Part shown: positions 32,978 through 41,876 of the stretch, in pieces
Position numbering within the stretch: the stretch's first letter is position 1
Layout: each line of letters begins with the position of its first letter
NCBI RefSeq assembly: GCF_000019805.1
Contig: NC_010525.1
Location: 1-64,000 of the forward strand
DNA from: Pyrobaculum neutrophilum V24Sta
GTDB lineage: Archaea; Thermoproteota; Thermoprotei; Thermoproteales; Thermoproteaceae
Direction: 5' to 3'
Length of the DNA stretch: 64,000 nucleotides
The notes under the pieces: model-generated
Seen by the model: the letters and a program-made list of their open reading frames with translations, nothing else
What the model was told of the DNA's origin: nothing
Databases searched by the model: none
Made by a program: the position numbers and the translations under genes

Positions 32978-33715
32978 TCAGCCGCGGAGCGTTATGACGG
33001 CGATCTTCGTAGCGGGGTACTGGCCCATCTCGTCTTTTTCCCACTTCTTCACCATATCCCAAATGGTGAGGAGCGCCACGCCAACTGCGAAAAGAGCCTC
33101 TGGTGCTGGCGACATGTCTCTGGCCTTTACAGTGGCTGTGGCCTCGACGCGGCTCCCCGCCTCTATGTCGATCTTGAAGTGTTGGATGGAGGGGCAGGGG
33201 CCGCCCAGGAGCTCGCACAACCTCTTGGCGTTTAAGGCGGCGGCGGTCTGCGCCGCATATATCGGATGTCCCTTCTCCACAGGTCCCTTCGCCAACTCGA
33301 CGTTTCTCAACACCATTTCCCCATATGCCGAGGTCTCTAGATCGCCGCCTCTGGCAAAAGGCGTCTCCTGTAGCGGCCCGGCCGAGAGGTCCGGCGGCGC
33401 CTCCCCCTTCTTTTTGACGTCTACAGAGAGATTTCTTATTGTTTCTATGCCGGAGGCCACGGAGCCGACCAAGGCCCCAAATAGGACGTCCATCTCAACC
33501 CCCGTCTGCCACTCGGCGGCTCCCTCAACGTAGAGCTTGCCGCCTCTGCATCCAGCCGAGGCGCGTAGAGGCAGAGGATGTAGGAAGGGCAGATATCTGT
33601 ACGCCTGTAGGGCGGCCCGCGCCGCGACCGACGTGTTGCACCGCTCCGCGGCCACCTCCGCGGAGGCCACGGCGTATCTATACACGTCCGGCTTCCTAGA
33701 TACGTCGACGATCAT
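32978..33715 (-). CDS. Tandem MoaC-like protein (molybdopterin precursor synthesis)
   Basis: 245 residues from ATG 33715, whose ATGA overlaps the stop of the gene upstream; a GTG at 33724 is also possible. The N-terminal half starts IVDVSRKP like MoaC and keeps the LHPLPL histidine (His46) and TGVEMD (71-76), but lacks the YDM-x-K stretch. The C-terminal half (about 125-245) is a second MoaC-like copy: it keeps NAKR (162-165) and IWDMVKK with Asp220/Lys223 but has lost both HPL and TGVEM. Normal MoaC is one domain of about 160 residues. A composite active site is likely. Confidence 0.8.
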   Translation of the reverse strand: MIVDVSRKPDVYRYAVASAEVAAERCNTSVAARAALQAYRYLPFLHPLPLRASAGCRGGKLYVEGAAEWQTGVEMDVLFGALVGSVASGIETIRNLSVDVKKKGEAPPDLSAGPLQETPFARGGDLETSAYGEMVLRNVELAKGPVEKGHPIYAAQTAAALNAKRLCELLGGPCPSIQHFKIDIEAGSRVEATATVKARDMSPAPEALFAVGVALLTIWDMVKKWEKDEMGQYPATKIAVITLRG

Positions 33716-34041
33716 TGGAAGCACCTCTCGGCGTCGGAGTAGAGCCTCGCGAGCTCGGCTTTAGAGAGCTTGCGCCTCTCCGCCCTCTGGATGAGTATCT
33801 TAGCCGCCAGCAACCTCGCGTTTTTCTCGTCCAGCTCCTTCATCAGCTGGGCTAGAAGCTCCTCGCAACTCTCCGCCGGGGCGTCTATGTACTTCTCGAA
33901 AAGCTTAGCCTTCTTTATATCCGTCTCGATCCACGTGTAATCGACGTGGGGTATAGCCCATCTATGTCCACAGCGACGACAGAGAAACTCGTTGCTAGGC
34001 AGAAGGGCGACCTCTCTAGAGCCGCACTTGGGGCAAGACAC
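33712..34041 (-). CDS. Zinc-ribbon protein
   Basis: 109 residues. The zinc ribbon uses CPKC (residues 3-6) and CRRC (21-24), followed by a helical C-terminal domain [20 protein letters not shown] with [20 protein letters not shown]. It is coupled to moaC by a 4-base overlap. The fold could bind nucleic acid or a partner protein. No family is recognised. Confidence 0.72.
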   Translation of the reverse strand: MSCPKCGSREVALLPSNEFLCRRCGHRWAIPHVDYTWIETDIKKAKLFEKYIDAPAESCEELLAQLMKELDEKNARLLAAKILIQRAERRKLSKAELARLYSDAERCFQ

Positions 34042-34069
34042 GCCGGTATCTGCTCCGGTGCTTAAAAAT

Positions 34070-35134
34070 TTAACAAGTGAGCCCCCTCTGCTCCAGCCAG
34101 CTTCTCAGACGCGGGCCGTAGACCCGAGGCGCCGACGCGATATCTTTGACAGTCCTAGCGCCTATGAGAAACATGGCCGTCTTCACCTCGGCTACGACGG
34201 TCTCTATCTCCTCCTTCAGCCTCCCCTCCAGAGCCGCCTTTAGAAGAGGTTGCGACATGGTGAAGAAGCTGGCGCCTAGCGCCAACGCCTTCACGCCGTC
34301 GAGCCCGCTTCTGATGCCCCCCGAGGCGATTATGTAGCCCCCGTAGCCGGACTTCGCCTCACATATCGAAGCCGCGGTGGGTATCCCCCACAGCTTAAAC
34401 GTCTCGGCGATCCTCCGCCGAAGCTGGGCCCCGGCGCCGGCCGCTCTAGCCCCCTCTATCGCTATGAAGGAGGTCCCCCCGTAGCCCCCCACGTCGATGG
34501 CGTCCGCAACCCCCGCGAGGCGTGCGGCCACCTCCCTAGATATGCCGTTGCCAACCTCTTTTACAATAAGCGGCCTGCCGGCCGCCCTTTTCACCACCTT
34601 GATCTTCTCCAGCACCCCCCTGAAGCGGGGCTCGCCCTCCGGCTGGACAGCCTCCTGGGCGGCGTTTAGGTGGATAGCCACCGCGTGCGCGTCGACCATG
34701 TCTACCGCCTGCGAAACCCACTCGGCCAGCTTAACCTCGTCGAGTTCCACAAGCTGGGGCGCCCCCAAGTTCGCCACCTTCGGCACAGTTGGGGCGTTCT
34801 TCTTAACAACCTCGAAGGTCCAGCGCACCTCTGGCTTAACCAACGCGATCCTCTGGGAGCCGACGTATATCGGGATCCCAAACGCCTCGGCGGCTTTGGC
34901 CAACTCCGCGTTTATCTTCCCAGCTAGCTCAGTCCCGCCGGTCATAGCGCCGATTCCAAACGGCGCCTTGACCTCGGCCCCCAGGAACTTGGCAGTGGTG
35001 TCTACCTCCGACAGATCTAGCTCGGGCAGGGCGTTGTGGATTAGGATTACCTCGTCGAACCAGGGGGAGCCCACTTGAGAAATCTCGGAGCTCGCCAGAT
35101 AAATGTGGTCGTTTTTCCGCCTGTCAATCTCCAT
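34070..35134 (-). CDS. fni: Isopentenyl-diphosphate isomerase, type 2
   Basis: A 354-residue FMN-dependent isomerase for isoprenoid lipid precursors. R-K-x-D-H-I at the N terminus ([13 protein letters not shown]), [11 protein letters not shown], the VGSQRIAL loop, [13 protein letters not shown] and [11 protein letters not shown]-like [15 protein letters not shown] are all present. It overlaps the uL2 stop by one base. IPP isomerase is needed for archaeal membrane lipids. Length is normal. Confidence 0.95.
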
Positions 35135-35871
35135 TACTGCTTCTGTTGCGCCCTAGCTCTCACACAGCCGCGGCCTGTACACCTGGAGCCGATGAAGCCC
35201 ACCTTCTGGCCGGGAGGCGCCGTCTTCGACACAGGCGTGCCGCCCTTCTGGTGCGATCCGCCGCCGTGTGGGTGGGCATATGGAGACATGGCTTTGCCTC
35301 TGACTAAGGGGTACTTCCACGCCTTTGCCCTCGCTCTGTAGTACTTCTTCCCAGCCTTAACCATGGGCTTTTCTATTCTGCCGCCGCCTGCCACAAGGCC
35401 CACCGTCGCCCTCCCCCTGGCGTCCACCTCCATCGTTCTACCGCTGGGCAGCCTAACGATGGTCTTGTTCTCCTCGGGCTTCTGCCCCACGACCACCGCG
35501 TAGGTGCCCCCAGACCTCGCGAACTTCCCCCCATCGCCGGGCCTCTTCTCGACGTTGAAAACCATGGTGCCCTCCGGCGCCTTCCCGAGAACCACCACGT
35601 TGCCGGTCTTGGGAGACGCCGCCTCGCCTATTTCGATCTCCTGCCCTACGTACAGACCCTCGGCGGCGTAGTTCAGAAACTCCAAGCCGTTTTCGAGACG
35701 TATCTTGGCCACAGGCGCGTTGAGGCCGGGCACGTGGATTATGTCAACGACGTAGCCTCTGCCGGCTGTGCCGAGCGGCGGGTACCTAACGGGGCCCTCC
35801 CTCCTCCAACTCGGCGACCTAAACTGAGAGCCTCCTCTGCCCCTCCTCTGCACAAGTATCCTCTTGCCCAT
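35134..35871 (-). CDS. rpl2: Ribosomal protein uL2
   Basis: A 245-residue large-subunit protein. The N-terminal [20 protein letters not shown] is archaeal, and the C-terminal [20 protein letters not shown] holds the conserved peptidyl-transferase-proximal HPHGGG motif. The gene is outside the usual S10 operon. TATA ATATTTATAAAC lies about 25-30 bases before the ATG. Confidence 0.97.
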
Positions 35872-35920
35872 CGCGCCCCTAGAGGGCTAAGGTTTATAAA
35901 TATTTTCGGAGGATAAGCCG

Positions 35921-35990
35921 CGTTATATAGCGCTGTCGTGATGTCATGCACCTCGTCCGAGAGGTGAGGAGCTCATGGCGTGCTGAACAT
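35921..35990 (+). ncRNA. C/D box guide sRNA with its TATA box
   Basis: TATA GTTATATAG (35922-35930) leads into box C GTGATGT (35938-35944), the 12-base guide CATGCACCTCGT, D' CCGA (35957-35960), spacer GAG, C' GTGAGGA (35964-35970), the 12-base guide GCTCATGGCGTG and D CTGA (35983-35986). Both guides are exactly 12 bases and the D'-C' spacer is 3, the ideal geometry. The mature RNA is about 35934-35990. It lies between divergent uL2 and eS17 genes and ends at the eS17 TATA (ATTTAAATAC). Confidence 0.82.
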
Positions 35991-36018
35991 TTAAATACAC
36001 CCTACCGGCTCTCGCGCC

Positions 36019-36234
36019 ATGGGTCGCGTTAGGCCCAGATACATTAAGTCCCTCGGCGACAAGCTCCTCGAGATGTACCCAGACAGGTTCACAGACAGCT
36101 TTGAGGAGAACAAGAAGGCCGTGGCGCAGCTGGCAGATATACCGAGCAAAAGAGTTAGAAACAGGGTAGCCGGCTACATAACGAGGCTGGTGAAAAGGCG
36201 CAAAGCCCAGGAAAAAGCTGAGGCAGCGGCGTAA
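36019..36234 (+). CDS. rps17e: Ribosomal protein eS17
   Basis: 71 residues, [20 protein letters not shown], then [20 protein letters not shown] and [15 protein letters not shown]. It is a small-subunit protein shared with eukaryotes. TATA ATTTAAATAC is about 25-30 bases before the ATG. FKBP follows by 2 bases. Confidence 0.95.
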   Translation: MGRVRPRYIKSLGDKLLEMYPDRFTDSFEENKKAVAQLADIPSKRVRNRVAGYITRLVKRRKAQEKAEAAA

Positions 36235-36236
36235 CC

Positions 36237-36926
36237 ATGCCGCTCGCGAAGGGAGACTACATACTCCTTGACTACACGGTTGTTGTAAAAGACGAGAACA
36301 AGGTCGTCGAGACAACTCAGGAGTCTGTGGCGAAGGAGGCGGGCATATACAAGCCCGAGGAGATCTACGGCCCCCGTCTGGTTATCCTAGGCGAGACCCC
36401 TCTCTGGGAGCCCGTAGAAGCCGCGTTGTTGAAGGCCGACGAGGGACAAGACTTCGAGGTAGAGGTGCCGCCGGAGAAGGCGTATGGGGTAAGAGATCCG
36501 GGGAAGGTGAAGGTGGTCTCCATTAGGGACTTCCACCGCCACGGCATTGTCCCAAGCGTCGGCGACGTGGTCGACTTCGAAGGACAGCGCGCCAGAGTTG
36601 TCTCCATCTCCGGCGGACGGGTGGTGCTGGACTTCAACCACCCGCTGGCGGGCAAGACCTTTATCGTGAGGGGGAGGGTGGCCAAGAAGCTCACGTCTGT
36701 CGAGGAGAAGGCTGTGGCGTTGCTCCGGCTGTACCTCCCCAGGGTGCCGGAGGAGAAGATGAAGGCCTCTCTAGAGGGCGGGGTACTCGCCGTCTCGCTA
36801 CCCGCCGAGGTGTTGCTCTACGAGCGGATAGGCGGCGTCCTCCTACAGTACGCCTCCGAGGTCTCCGCAAAGTTTTCAGACGTGAAGAAGGTGCGGTTTA
36901 TCGAGGAGGTGGAGCTCAAGAGCTAG
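36237..36926 (+). CDS. FKBP-type peptidyl-prolyl isomerase (SlyD-like)
   Basis: 229 residues. The FKBP part (KGDYILLDYTVVVKDENKVV, then EKAYGVRDPGKVKVVSI) is followed by an inserted IF-type domain and the return strand DFNHPLAGKTFIVRGRV. The C-terminal about 80 residues (KLTSVEEKAVALLRLYLPRV) form the extra domain seen in archaeal long FKBPs. It is a folding helper, translated 2 bases after eS17. Confidence 0.92.
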   Translation: MPLAKGDYILLDYTVVVKDENKVVETTQESVAKEAGIYKPEEIYGPRLVILGETPLWEPVEAALLKADEGQDFEVEVPPEKAYGVRDPGKVKVVSIRDFHRHGIVPSVGDVVDFEGQRARVVSISGGRVVLDFNHPLAGKTFIVRGRVAKKLTSVEEKAVALLRLYLPRVPEEKMKASLEGGVLAVSLPAEVLLYERIGGVLLQYASEVSAKFSDVKKVRFIEEVELKS

Positions 36927-36956
36927 TATTTATTAAGTCAACACAACACACAGCCG

Positions 36957-37562
36957 ATGACCACCACCGTAGGCATCGCCGTTAGAGAGGGCGTCGTCCT
37001 CGCCACAGATAAACGGGTAACGGCCGGCTACTACATAGCGCATAAGCAGGGGGAGAAGATATGGAAGATAGACGACCACGTGGCCGCCACGATGTCGGGA
37101 GGGGTGGCCGATCTACAGTCTGTGCTCTCCTTCCTCACCCTGCGGGCGCGTGAGTACAAGATGGAGTACAAGAGGCCTATCCCAATACGCGCTCTGGTGA
37201 ACTACGTCTCGCTGATCCTCTTCTACTCCAGGCCCTACATATACATAGTACACTCAATAATAGGCGGCGTTGACGATGAGGAGGGGGCTGTCCTATACAT
37301 GGCCGACTGGCTCGGCACCGTGACCAAGGAGAGGTACATAGCTACGGGCAGCGGATCGCCCTACGCCAAAGGCGCACTGGAGGTGGGCTACAGAGAGGAT
37401 ATGTCTCTAGAAGACGCCGTGGATCTCGCCATAAAGGCGGTGAAGGCCGCGATTAGAAACGACCCAGGCTCCGGCGAGGGGATAGACGTAGTGGTTATCA
37501 CCAAGAGGGAGGGCTTTAGACGCGTGTTTACGGCACAGCAGAAGATCGTCTTAGCCGAGTAG
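36957..37562 (+). CDS. psmB: Proteasome beta subunit, catalytically competent
   Basis: 201 residues with almost no propeptide: MTTTVGIAVREGVVLATDKR. If Thr2 becomes Thr1, Asp17 (Asp18 here) and Lys33 (Lys34 here) are present, as are the Ser129-type GSGSPYAKG and the Asp166/Ser169-type DPGSGEGIDVVVI. Crenarchaea usually carry two beta types, one inactive; this is the active kind. Only the initiator Met would need removal. TATA TATTTATTAAG is about 25 bases before the ATG. Confidence 0.95.
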   Translation: MTTTVGIAVREGVVLATDKRVTAGYYIAHKQGEKIWKIDDHVAATMSGGVADLQSVLSFLTLRAREYKMEYKRPIPIRALVNYVSLILFYSRPYIYIVHSIIGGVDDEEGAVLYMADWLGTVTKERYIATGSGSPYAKGALEVGYREDMSLEDAVDLAIKAVKAAIRNDPGSGEGIDVVVITKREGFRRVFTAQQKIVLAE

Positions 37563-37596
37563 GCCTACGCATAAATACCACCAAATTCCGGGGGGC

Positions 37597-38850
37597 ATGC
37601 AGATCGAGGACGTCTGGATTAGGAAGGTTTTCACCGGCCGCGGAGATATAACCGTTGAGGTGGAGCTCACCGCGGAGGACCCGGCCGCCGGCGGCTACGT
37701 GGTCACCAGGGCGGCGGCGCCCGCAGGCGCGTCGAGGGGAGCCCACGAGGTTCTGTACTTCCCCGAGGGCGGTGTAGACGCCGCGTTGGCGGCCTTTGAA
37801 AAACTGGTGGCCCCCGAGGTGGTTGGGCTCGACGTCACGGAGACCTACGCTGTAGACGGCAAGCTCGAGGAAGTCGACGGGACGCCTAGGTTTGAGCGTA
37901 TAGGAGGCGCCGTGGCTATAGCTACGTCCTTCGCCGCGGCTGAGGCCGGCGCGGCTTCCCTAGGCGTCCCCCTGTTTACATTCCTCGGCGGGGCCTACGC
38001 GAGGAGGCTACCTCTGCCGCTCGGCAACGTGATCGGCGGTGGTAAACACAGCAGAGGTCTAGGCCCGGACATACAGGAGTTCCTCGTAATTCCGCTGAAT
38101 CCGCCGGACGCGTTCACCGCGGTTTACGTCAACGCCGAGGTTCACAAAAGGGCGCTGAAGTACATCCTCAAGGTCGATAGCTCCTTCACAGGGGGGAAAA
38201 ACGACGAGGGTGCCTGGACCCCCCGGATCTCGTCTATAACAGCCTTGAAGATCTTGAAGGAGGCCGCCGCCGAGGTGGAGAAGGAGCTGGGGGTGGAGGT
38301 AGGGCTTGGGGTAGACGTCGCAGCCTCCAGCCTCTGGAACGGCGGGAGGTACGTGTACAAAAACGAGGGGGTCGAGAGGGGGCCTAGAGAGCAGATGGAG
38401 TTCATATCTAAGCTCGTGGAGGAGTTCGACCTAATATACGTCGAAGACCCCTTCCACGAGGAGGATTTCCAGTCCTTCGCCGAGCTCACAGACAAGTTCA
38501 GAGATAGGCTCATAGTAGGCGACGACTTATTTGTGACAAACCCCGACCGCATAAAGAGAGGCGGCGAGATGAAAGCCGCCACGGGGGTCATAATAAAGCC
38601 GGACCAGATCGGCACCTTGATGAGGGCCCACCAGGCGGTGGAGACGGCAAAGAGGTTCGGCATGCGCGCAGTTGTTTCTCACCGCTCCGGAGACACCGAG
38701 TACAGAACCTTGGCGCATATAGCGGTCGGCTTCGGCGCAGACGTCATAAAGACAGGCATCATGGGCGGCGAGAGGACGGCTAAGTTAAACGAGCTGATAA
38801 GAATCGGTGACTACCTCGGCAAGTGGGCCGCCATCGCACGCATAAGGTAG
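37597..38850 (+). CDS. eno: Enolase
   Basis: A 417-residue glycolytic enzyme interconverting 2-phosphoglycerate and PEP. Key parts are the N-terminal loop PAGASRGAHEVLYFPEGG, the metal ligands in GLGVDVAAS, EDPFHEEDF and GDDLFVTN, the catalytic Lys in VIIKPDQIGT and the SHRSGDTE motif. eno, rps2 and memo in order fits a conserved archaeal cluster, though here interrupted. A GC hairpin follows the stop. Confidence 0.96.
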   Translation: MQIEDVWIRKVFTGRGDITVEVELTAEDPAAGGYVVTRAAAPAGASRGAHEVLYFPEGGVDAALAAFEKLVAPEVVGLDVTETYAVDGKLEEVDGTPRFERIGGAVAIATSFAAAEAGAASLGVPLFTFLGGAYARRLPLPLGNVIGGGKHSRGLGPDIQEFLVIPLNPPDAFTAVYVNAEVHKRALKYILKVDSSFTGGKNDEGAWTPRISSITALKILKEAAAEVEKELGVEVGLGVDVAASSLWNGGRYVYKNEGVERGPREQMEFISKLVEEFDLIYVEDPFHEEDFQSFAELTDKFRDRLIVGDDLFVTNPDRIKRGGEMKAATGVIIKPDQIGTLMRAHQAVETAKRFGMRAVVSHRSGDTEYRTLAHIAVGFGADVIKTGIMGGERTAKLNELIRIGDYLGKWAAIARIR

Positions 38851-38881
38851 CGTTGCGACCAAGCACGTCGATCCGGTTTCC

Positions 38882-38910
38882 CGCCCGCCGCGTTTCTCGC
38901 GGAGGGGGCG
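38882..38910 (+). terminator. GC hairpin after eno
   Basis: The arms CCGCG (38888-38892) and CGCGG (38898-38902) with loop TTTCT are extended by GC pairs on both sides. It lies about 30 bases past the eno stop and just upstream of the ModE-like promoter (GTATTTTAATAG). No T-run follows it directly, so it may be an RNA-stabilising end rather than a true terminator. Confidence 0.35.
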
Positions 38911-38959
38911 AGACTTGTCGCTGTTGTGAACGTATTTTAATAGCATCAAGTGTGTAGTC

Positions 38960-39376
38960 GTGGCGGTTAAAGTCAAGATGCGCATCTGGGTTGACAAAGA
39001 TGGGCAGGAGATCTTGGGCCCCGGCATCTACAACATCTTGAAAGCGCTGGAGGAGACCGGGTCTATCGCCTCGGCGGCGAGAAAGCTGGGATATTCATAC
39101 AAATTCATATGGACATATATAAAGAAGCTTGAGGACGCGTTAGGCGTGCCCCTCGTGGAGTCCCGCCGGGGCGGCAAGGAGAGGGGGGTCACGGAGCTGA
39201 CGGAGGTGGGCAAGCTGCTCGTGGCCTACTACGAGTCTATGAATAGGGAGTTGGAAAACGTTGTGAAGACTTGGGAATCTAAGTTCTCCGAGCTCGTGGC
39301 TACGCTTGAGCAGTACTCCAAGGAGGCGAAGGAGGAGGGGGGCGGAGAGGAGATCCCCTACTACGAGGAGGAGTGA
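38960..39376 (+). CDS. ModE-like winged-helix regulator
   Basis: 138 residues from GTG 38960, after TATA GTATTTTAATAG. The LysR/ModE N-terminal HTH is clear: ILKALEETGSIASAARKLGY, then SYKFIWTYIKKLEDALGVPL and ESRRGGKERGVTELTEVGK. The C-terminal part is a charged coiled coil and there is no molybdate (TOBE) domain. Being convergent with moaA, with a 16-base overlap, it may control molybdenum or tungsten cofactor genes, which is inference. Confidence 0.86.
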   Translation: MAVKVKMRIWVDKDGQEILGPGIYNILKALEETGSIASAARKLGYSYKFIWTYIKKLEDALGVPLVESRRGGKERGVTELTEVGKLLVAYYESMNRELENVVKTWESKFSELVATLEQYSKEAKEEGGGEEIPYYEEE

Positions 39377-40338
39377 ACGCCGCCTGAGGGTACGCCCGGC
39401 TCCGCTGGGCGTGCCAGATACAGCTTAAACCTCGGCTCTCTCTGCGCCAACGCGGTTTTTACGGCATATAGCAACCCCTCCTCGTCTCTAGCCTTGATGA
39501 GGGGCATCAGATCAACGCTCGGCTCTGCGTATATGCAGGTCTTAAGTTTTCCATCGCTCGTCAGCCTCATGGTGGTGCATCCGCTACAGAAGGAGGCGTT
39601 GCCGTAGTTCTTTATCAGCTCTATGGCCACCCCCGCGAGCACGTAGATAGGCCTGTTGTGTAGCTCCTTCCTCAGCTTGAGAGGTCTACCGCCCAGCTCC
39701 GCTACGGCCTTGGCCACCGTCTCAACCGGCTCGTAGTACTGTTCGAAGACGTGGGCACCCTCGCCCGTAGGCATAAGCTCTATGAACTGCAACGACGCGT
39801 CTAACGACGCCGCCAGCTTGACCAGCTCTTTTACGCTGTCTCTATCCGTGTTTACGCCCCTAAGCACAACGACATTTATCTTCAGGGAGATGCCCAACGA
39901 CCTAGCCTCGCGGAGGCCGCGTAGGACGGCCTTTAGAGCGGCCGGCGGCGCCCCGGTGACCTTCGAATACATGCCCGGATCCGTCGAGTGTACAGAGACG
40001 TTGACCCTCTGGAGGCCGGCGGCGGCGAGCTTCGCCGCCCACCTCTCCAGCAACAAGCCGTTTGTGGTAAGCGTAACGGCGCCCCCCGTCTTAGCTATGT
40101 TGTACACCACGGCGTCTATGTCCCGCCTCAGCAGAGGCTCTCCCCCCGTTATCTTGAAGTCGGAGACCCCCACCTTCCTGAAGACAGAGGTGGCGAAGCC
40201 GTAGTCTTCGGCGGTCAGGTAGACCCCCCGGCGCCGGGCCTGCCCCTCGAAGTGGCAGAAAATGCAACTGTAGTTACACTCGTCGTTTAGGATATACCTA
40301 AGCTTCAGGAAAGGTCTCCCGTATCTGTCAAACAACAC
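39361..40338 (-). CDS. moaA: GTP 3',8-cyclase MoaA
   Basis: A 325-residue radical SAM enzyme making the first molybdopterin precursor with MoaC. The N-terminal cluster is CNYSCIFC (Cys21, 25, 28), with GGEPLLRRDI and NVSVHST; the C-terminal cluster is CSGCTTMRLTSDGKLKTC. The start is GTG, about 30 bases after TATA ATATATTTAATC. The usual C-terminal Gly-Gly is not at the very end: the tail reads VPSGGVHSSS, so GG is followed by five extra residues in the overlap with the ModE-like gene. Confidence 0.94.
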   Translation of the reverse strand: MLFDRYGRPFLKLRYILNDECNYSCIFCHFEGQARRRGVYLTAEDYGFATSVFRKVGVSDFKITGGEPLLRRDIDAVVYNIAKTGGAVTLTTNGLLLERWAAKLAAAGLQRVNVSVHSTDPGMYSKVTGAPPAALKAVLRGLREARSLGISLKINVVVLRGVNTDRDSVKELVKLAASLDASLQFIELMPTGEGAHVFEQYYEPVETVAKAVAELGGRPLKLRKELHNRPIYVLAGVAIELIKNYGNASFCSGCTTMRLTSDGKLKTCIYAEPSVDLMPLIKARDEEGLLYAVKTALAQREPRFKLYLARPAEPGVPSGGVHSSS

Positions 40339-40422
40339 GCCCTTTCTCGAACTGCAGATTAAATATATTGCCGTCTACGTCTACTACACGTATACTTATA
40401 TCCCCTCCCGTTTGATTCAACG

Positions 40423-41874
40423 GTGTTGAGCCTGCTGTGGACGCTACCAGCCATCTTAGCCGCCGTGGCCGGCTGGAGATTCTACAGACACAGTGTCGCC
40501 CTCCTGTGGCTAACCGCGGCATCTTCCCTGGCTTTCCTCTTCCCAGAGGGCGCCGCGTTGTTCGTGAACTCGCTCGTCGTCGCGGCCGTGGCGGCGAGGG
40601 CCATATTCGACCGATTCAGGAAGCCGATAACTGCCGTGTTTATAGTTGCGGTTGTCGCAAAGCTCTACATATTCACCGAGTACTACCTCGACGAGCGGCT
40701 GAGCTACGTCTACTATATAGCAGACGGCGTATTTACCGGGCTGTCCGCGTTCCTCCTGCTGGCCTACACGTTCAAGCCGCCGAGGGTTGGGGAAGCCCTC
40801 TGGCTGTTGCTCCCCGCCTCCGCGCTGTCTTCCACCTACACGCTGGCGGTGCAGCCGCTCGCAGGCGCCGTCCTAGCGCTGGCTGACGCACGTCCGCTGT
40901 ACGTAGCCGCCGCCGCGGCGGCCAACCTCTACCTCCTCTTCACCTCGGGCGACCCCCTGCCGGCTCTCCCGGCCTCCCTCCTCGTGCTCGCCTACGTATT
41001 CACACACAAGAGGGTGACGTACCTCTCGCCTCAGTCCCCCGTTGGGTGGCTCCACGCGTGGCTGGGCGGTAGGTACAAGGTGGTCCGGCTCCTCGGGGTA
41101 GGCGGGTTTAGCTATGTTTTGGCCGTCAAACAGAGGGGGGCCCTATACGCCGCCAAGATACTGCGCTACGTAGACGACTACGGAAGCCCACTCGCCGGAG
41201 ATGAAAACATCTTGCGCATCTTTGGGCAAGAGATGCAGAGGTACCTAGAGATAAAGTCGGACCACGTGGTTAAGGCCTACGAGGTATATCTACCCGCCGT
41301 GGGCTACAGAGATGTGGCTCAATATATGAGGAACCCGCCGTATATCCTGCTTGAGTATATGGAGGGGGGGACCCTCAGAGATCTACTGAGGGCTAGGAAG
41401 AGGCTATCTATCCCGGAGGCGGTGGAGCTGTTTAGACAGCTGGCGCGGGGGCTCCACGACATACATAAACACAGCGTGGCCCACCTCGACATAAAGCCCG
41501 AGAACATCATGTTCACGGGGGATAGAAAAACGGCGAAGATAGGCGATATGGGAATCGCCAAGGTGGTAAGCGGGGAGTACGTGCGGAGTAGCTACATGTC
41601 CCCCGCCTATGCGGCCCCGGAGGTTAAAAAAGGCGCGGCGTCTCTGGCGTCCGACGTGTACTCCCTCGGCTGCGTCATGTATGAGGCGTTGACCGGGATA
41701 AACCCAAACGTCTTCGTCGAAAACGGCTACAGAGTGCCGCCCCCAAGCGCCTACAACCCAGAGGTGCCGCCGTGGCTCGACGAGCTTCTGCTTAAGATGC
41801 TCGACGTAGACCCCGCCAGAAGGCCAAGCGCCTCGGAGTTAAACACCTTTTTAAACCGCCTCTCCGGGGGCTGA
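40423..41874 (+). CDS. Membrane Ser/Thr protein kinase
   Basis: 483 residues. About six or seven membrane helices fill residues 1-195. The eukaryotic-type kinase domain runs about 218-481: Gly loop LGVGGFSYV, Lys245 in AAKI, catalytic HLDIKPEN (Asp356, Asn361), DMG at 375-377 in place of DFG, and AAPE at 397-400. HLD and DMG are conservative variants, so it is likely active. GTG follows TATA ACTTATATCC by about 25 bases. The FHA gene lies 2 bases downstream, pointing to a phospho-dependent pair. Confidence 0.93.
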   Translation: MLSLLWTLPAILAAVAGWRFYRHSVALLWLTAASSLAFLFPEGAALFVNSLVVAAVAARAIFDRFRKPITAVFIVAVVAKLYIFTEYYLDERLSYVYYIADGVFTGLSAFLLLAYTFKPPRVGEALWLLLPASALSSTYTLAVQPLAGAVLALADARPLYVAAAAAANLYLLFTSGDPLPALPASLLVLAYVFTHKRVTYLSPQSPVGWLHAWLGGRYKVVRLLGVGGFSYVLAVKQRGALYAAKILRYVDDYGSPLAGDENILRIFGQEMQRYLEIKSDHVVKAYEVYLPAVGYRDVAQYMRNPPYILLEYMEGGTLRDLLRARKRLSIPEAVELFRQLARGLHDIHKHSVAHLDIKPENIMFTGDRKTAKIGDMGIAKVVSGEYVRSSYMSPAYAAPEVKKGAASLASDVYSLGCVMYEALTGINPNVFVENGYRVPPPSAYNPEVPPWLDELLLKMLDVDPARRPSASELNTFLNRLSGG

Positions 41875-41876
41875 TA

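Noticed and set aside
39361-40338. MoaA as the radical SAM member of an AmmeMemoRadiSam set with AMMECR1 and Memo
   Set aside because: It has the MoaA C-terminal cluster (C-x2-C-x13-C), which the AmmeMemoRadiSam protein lacks; it is a cofactor synthesis enzyme.
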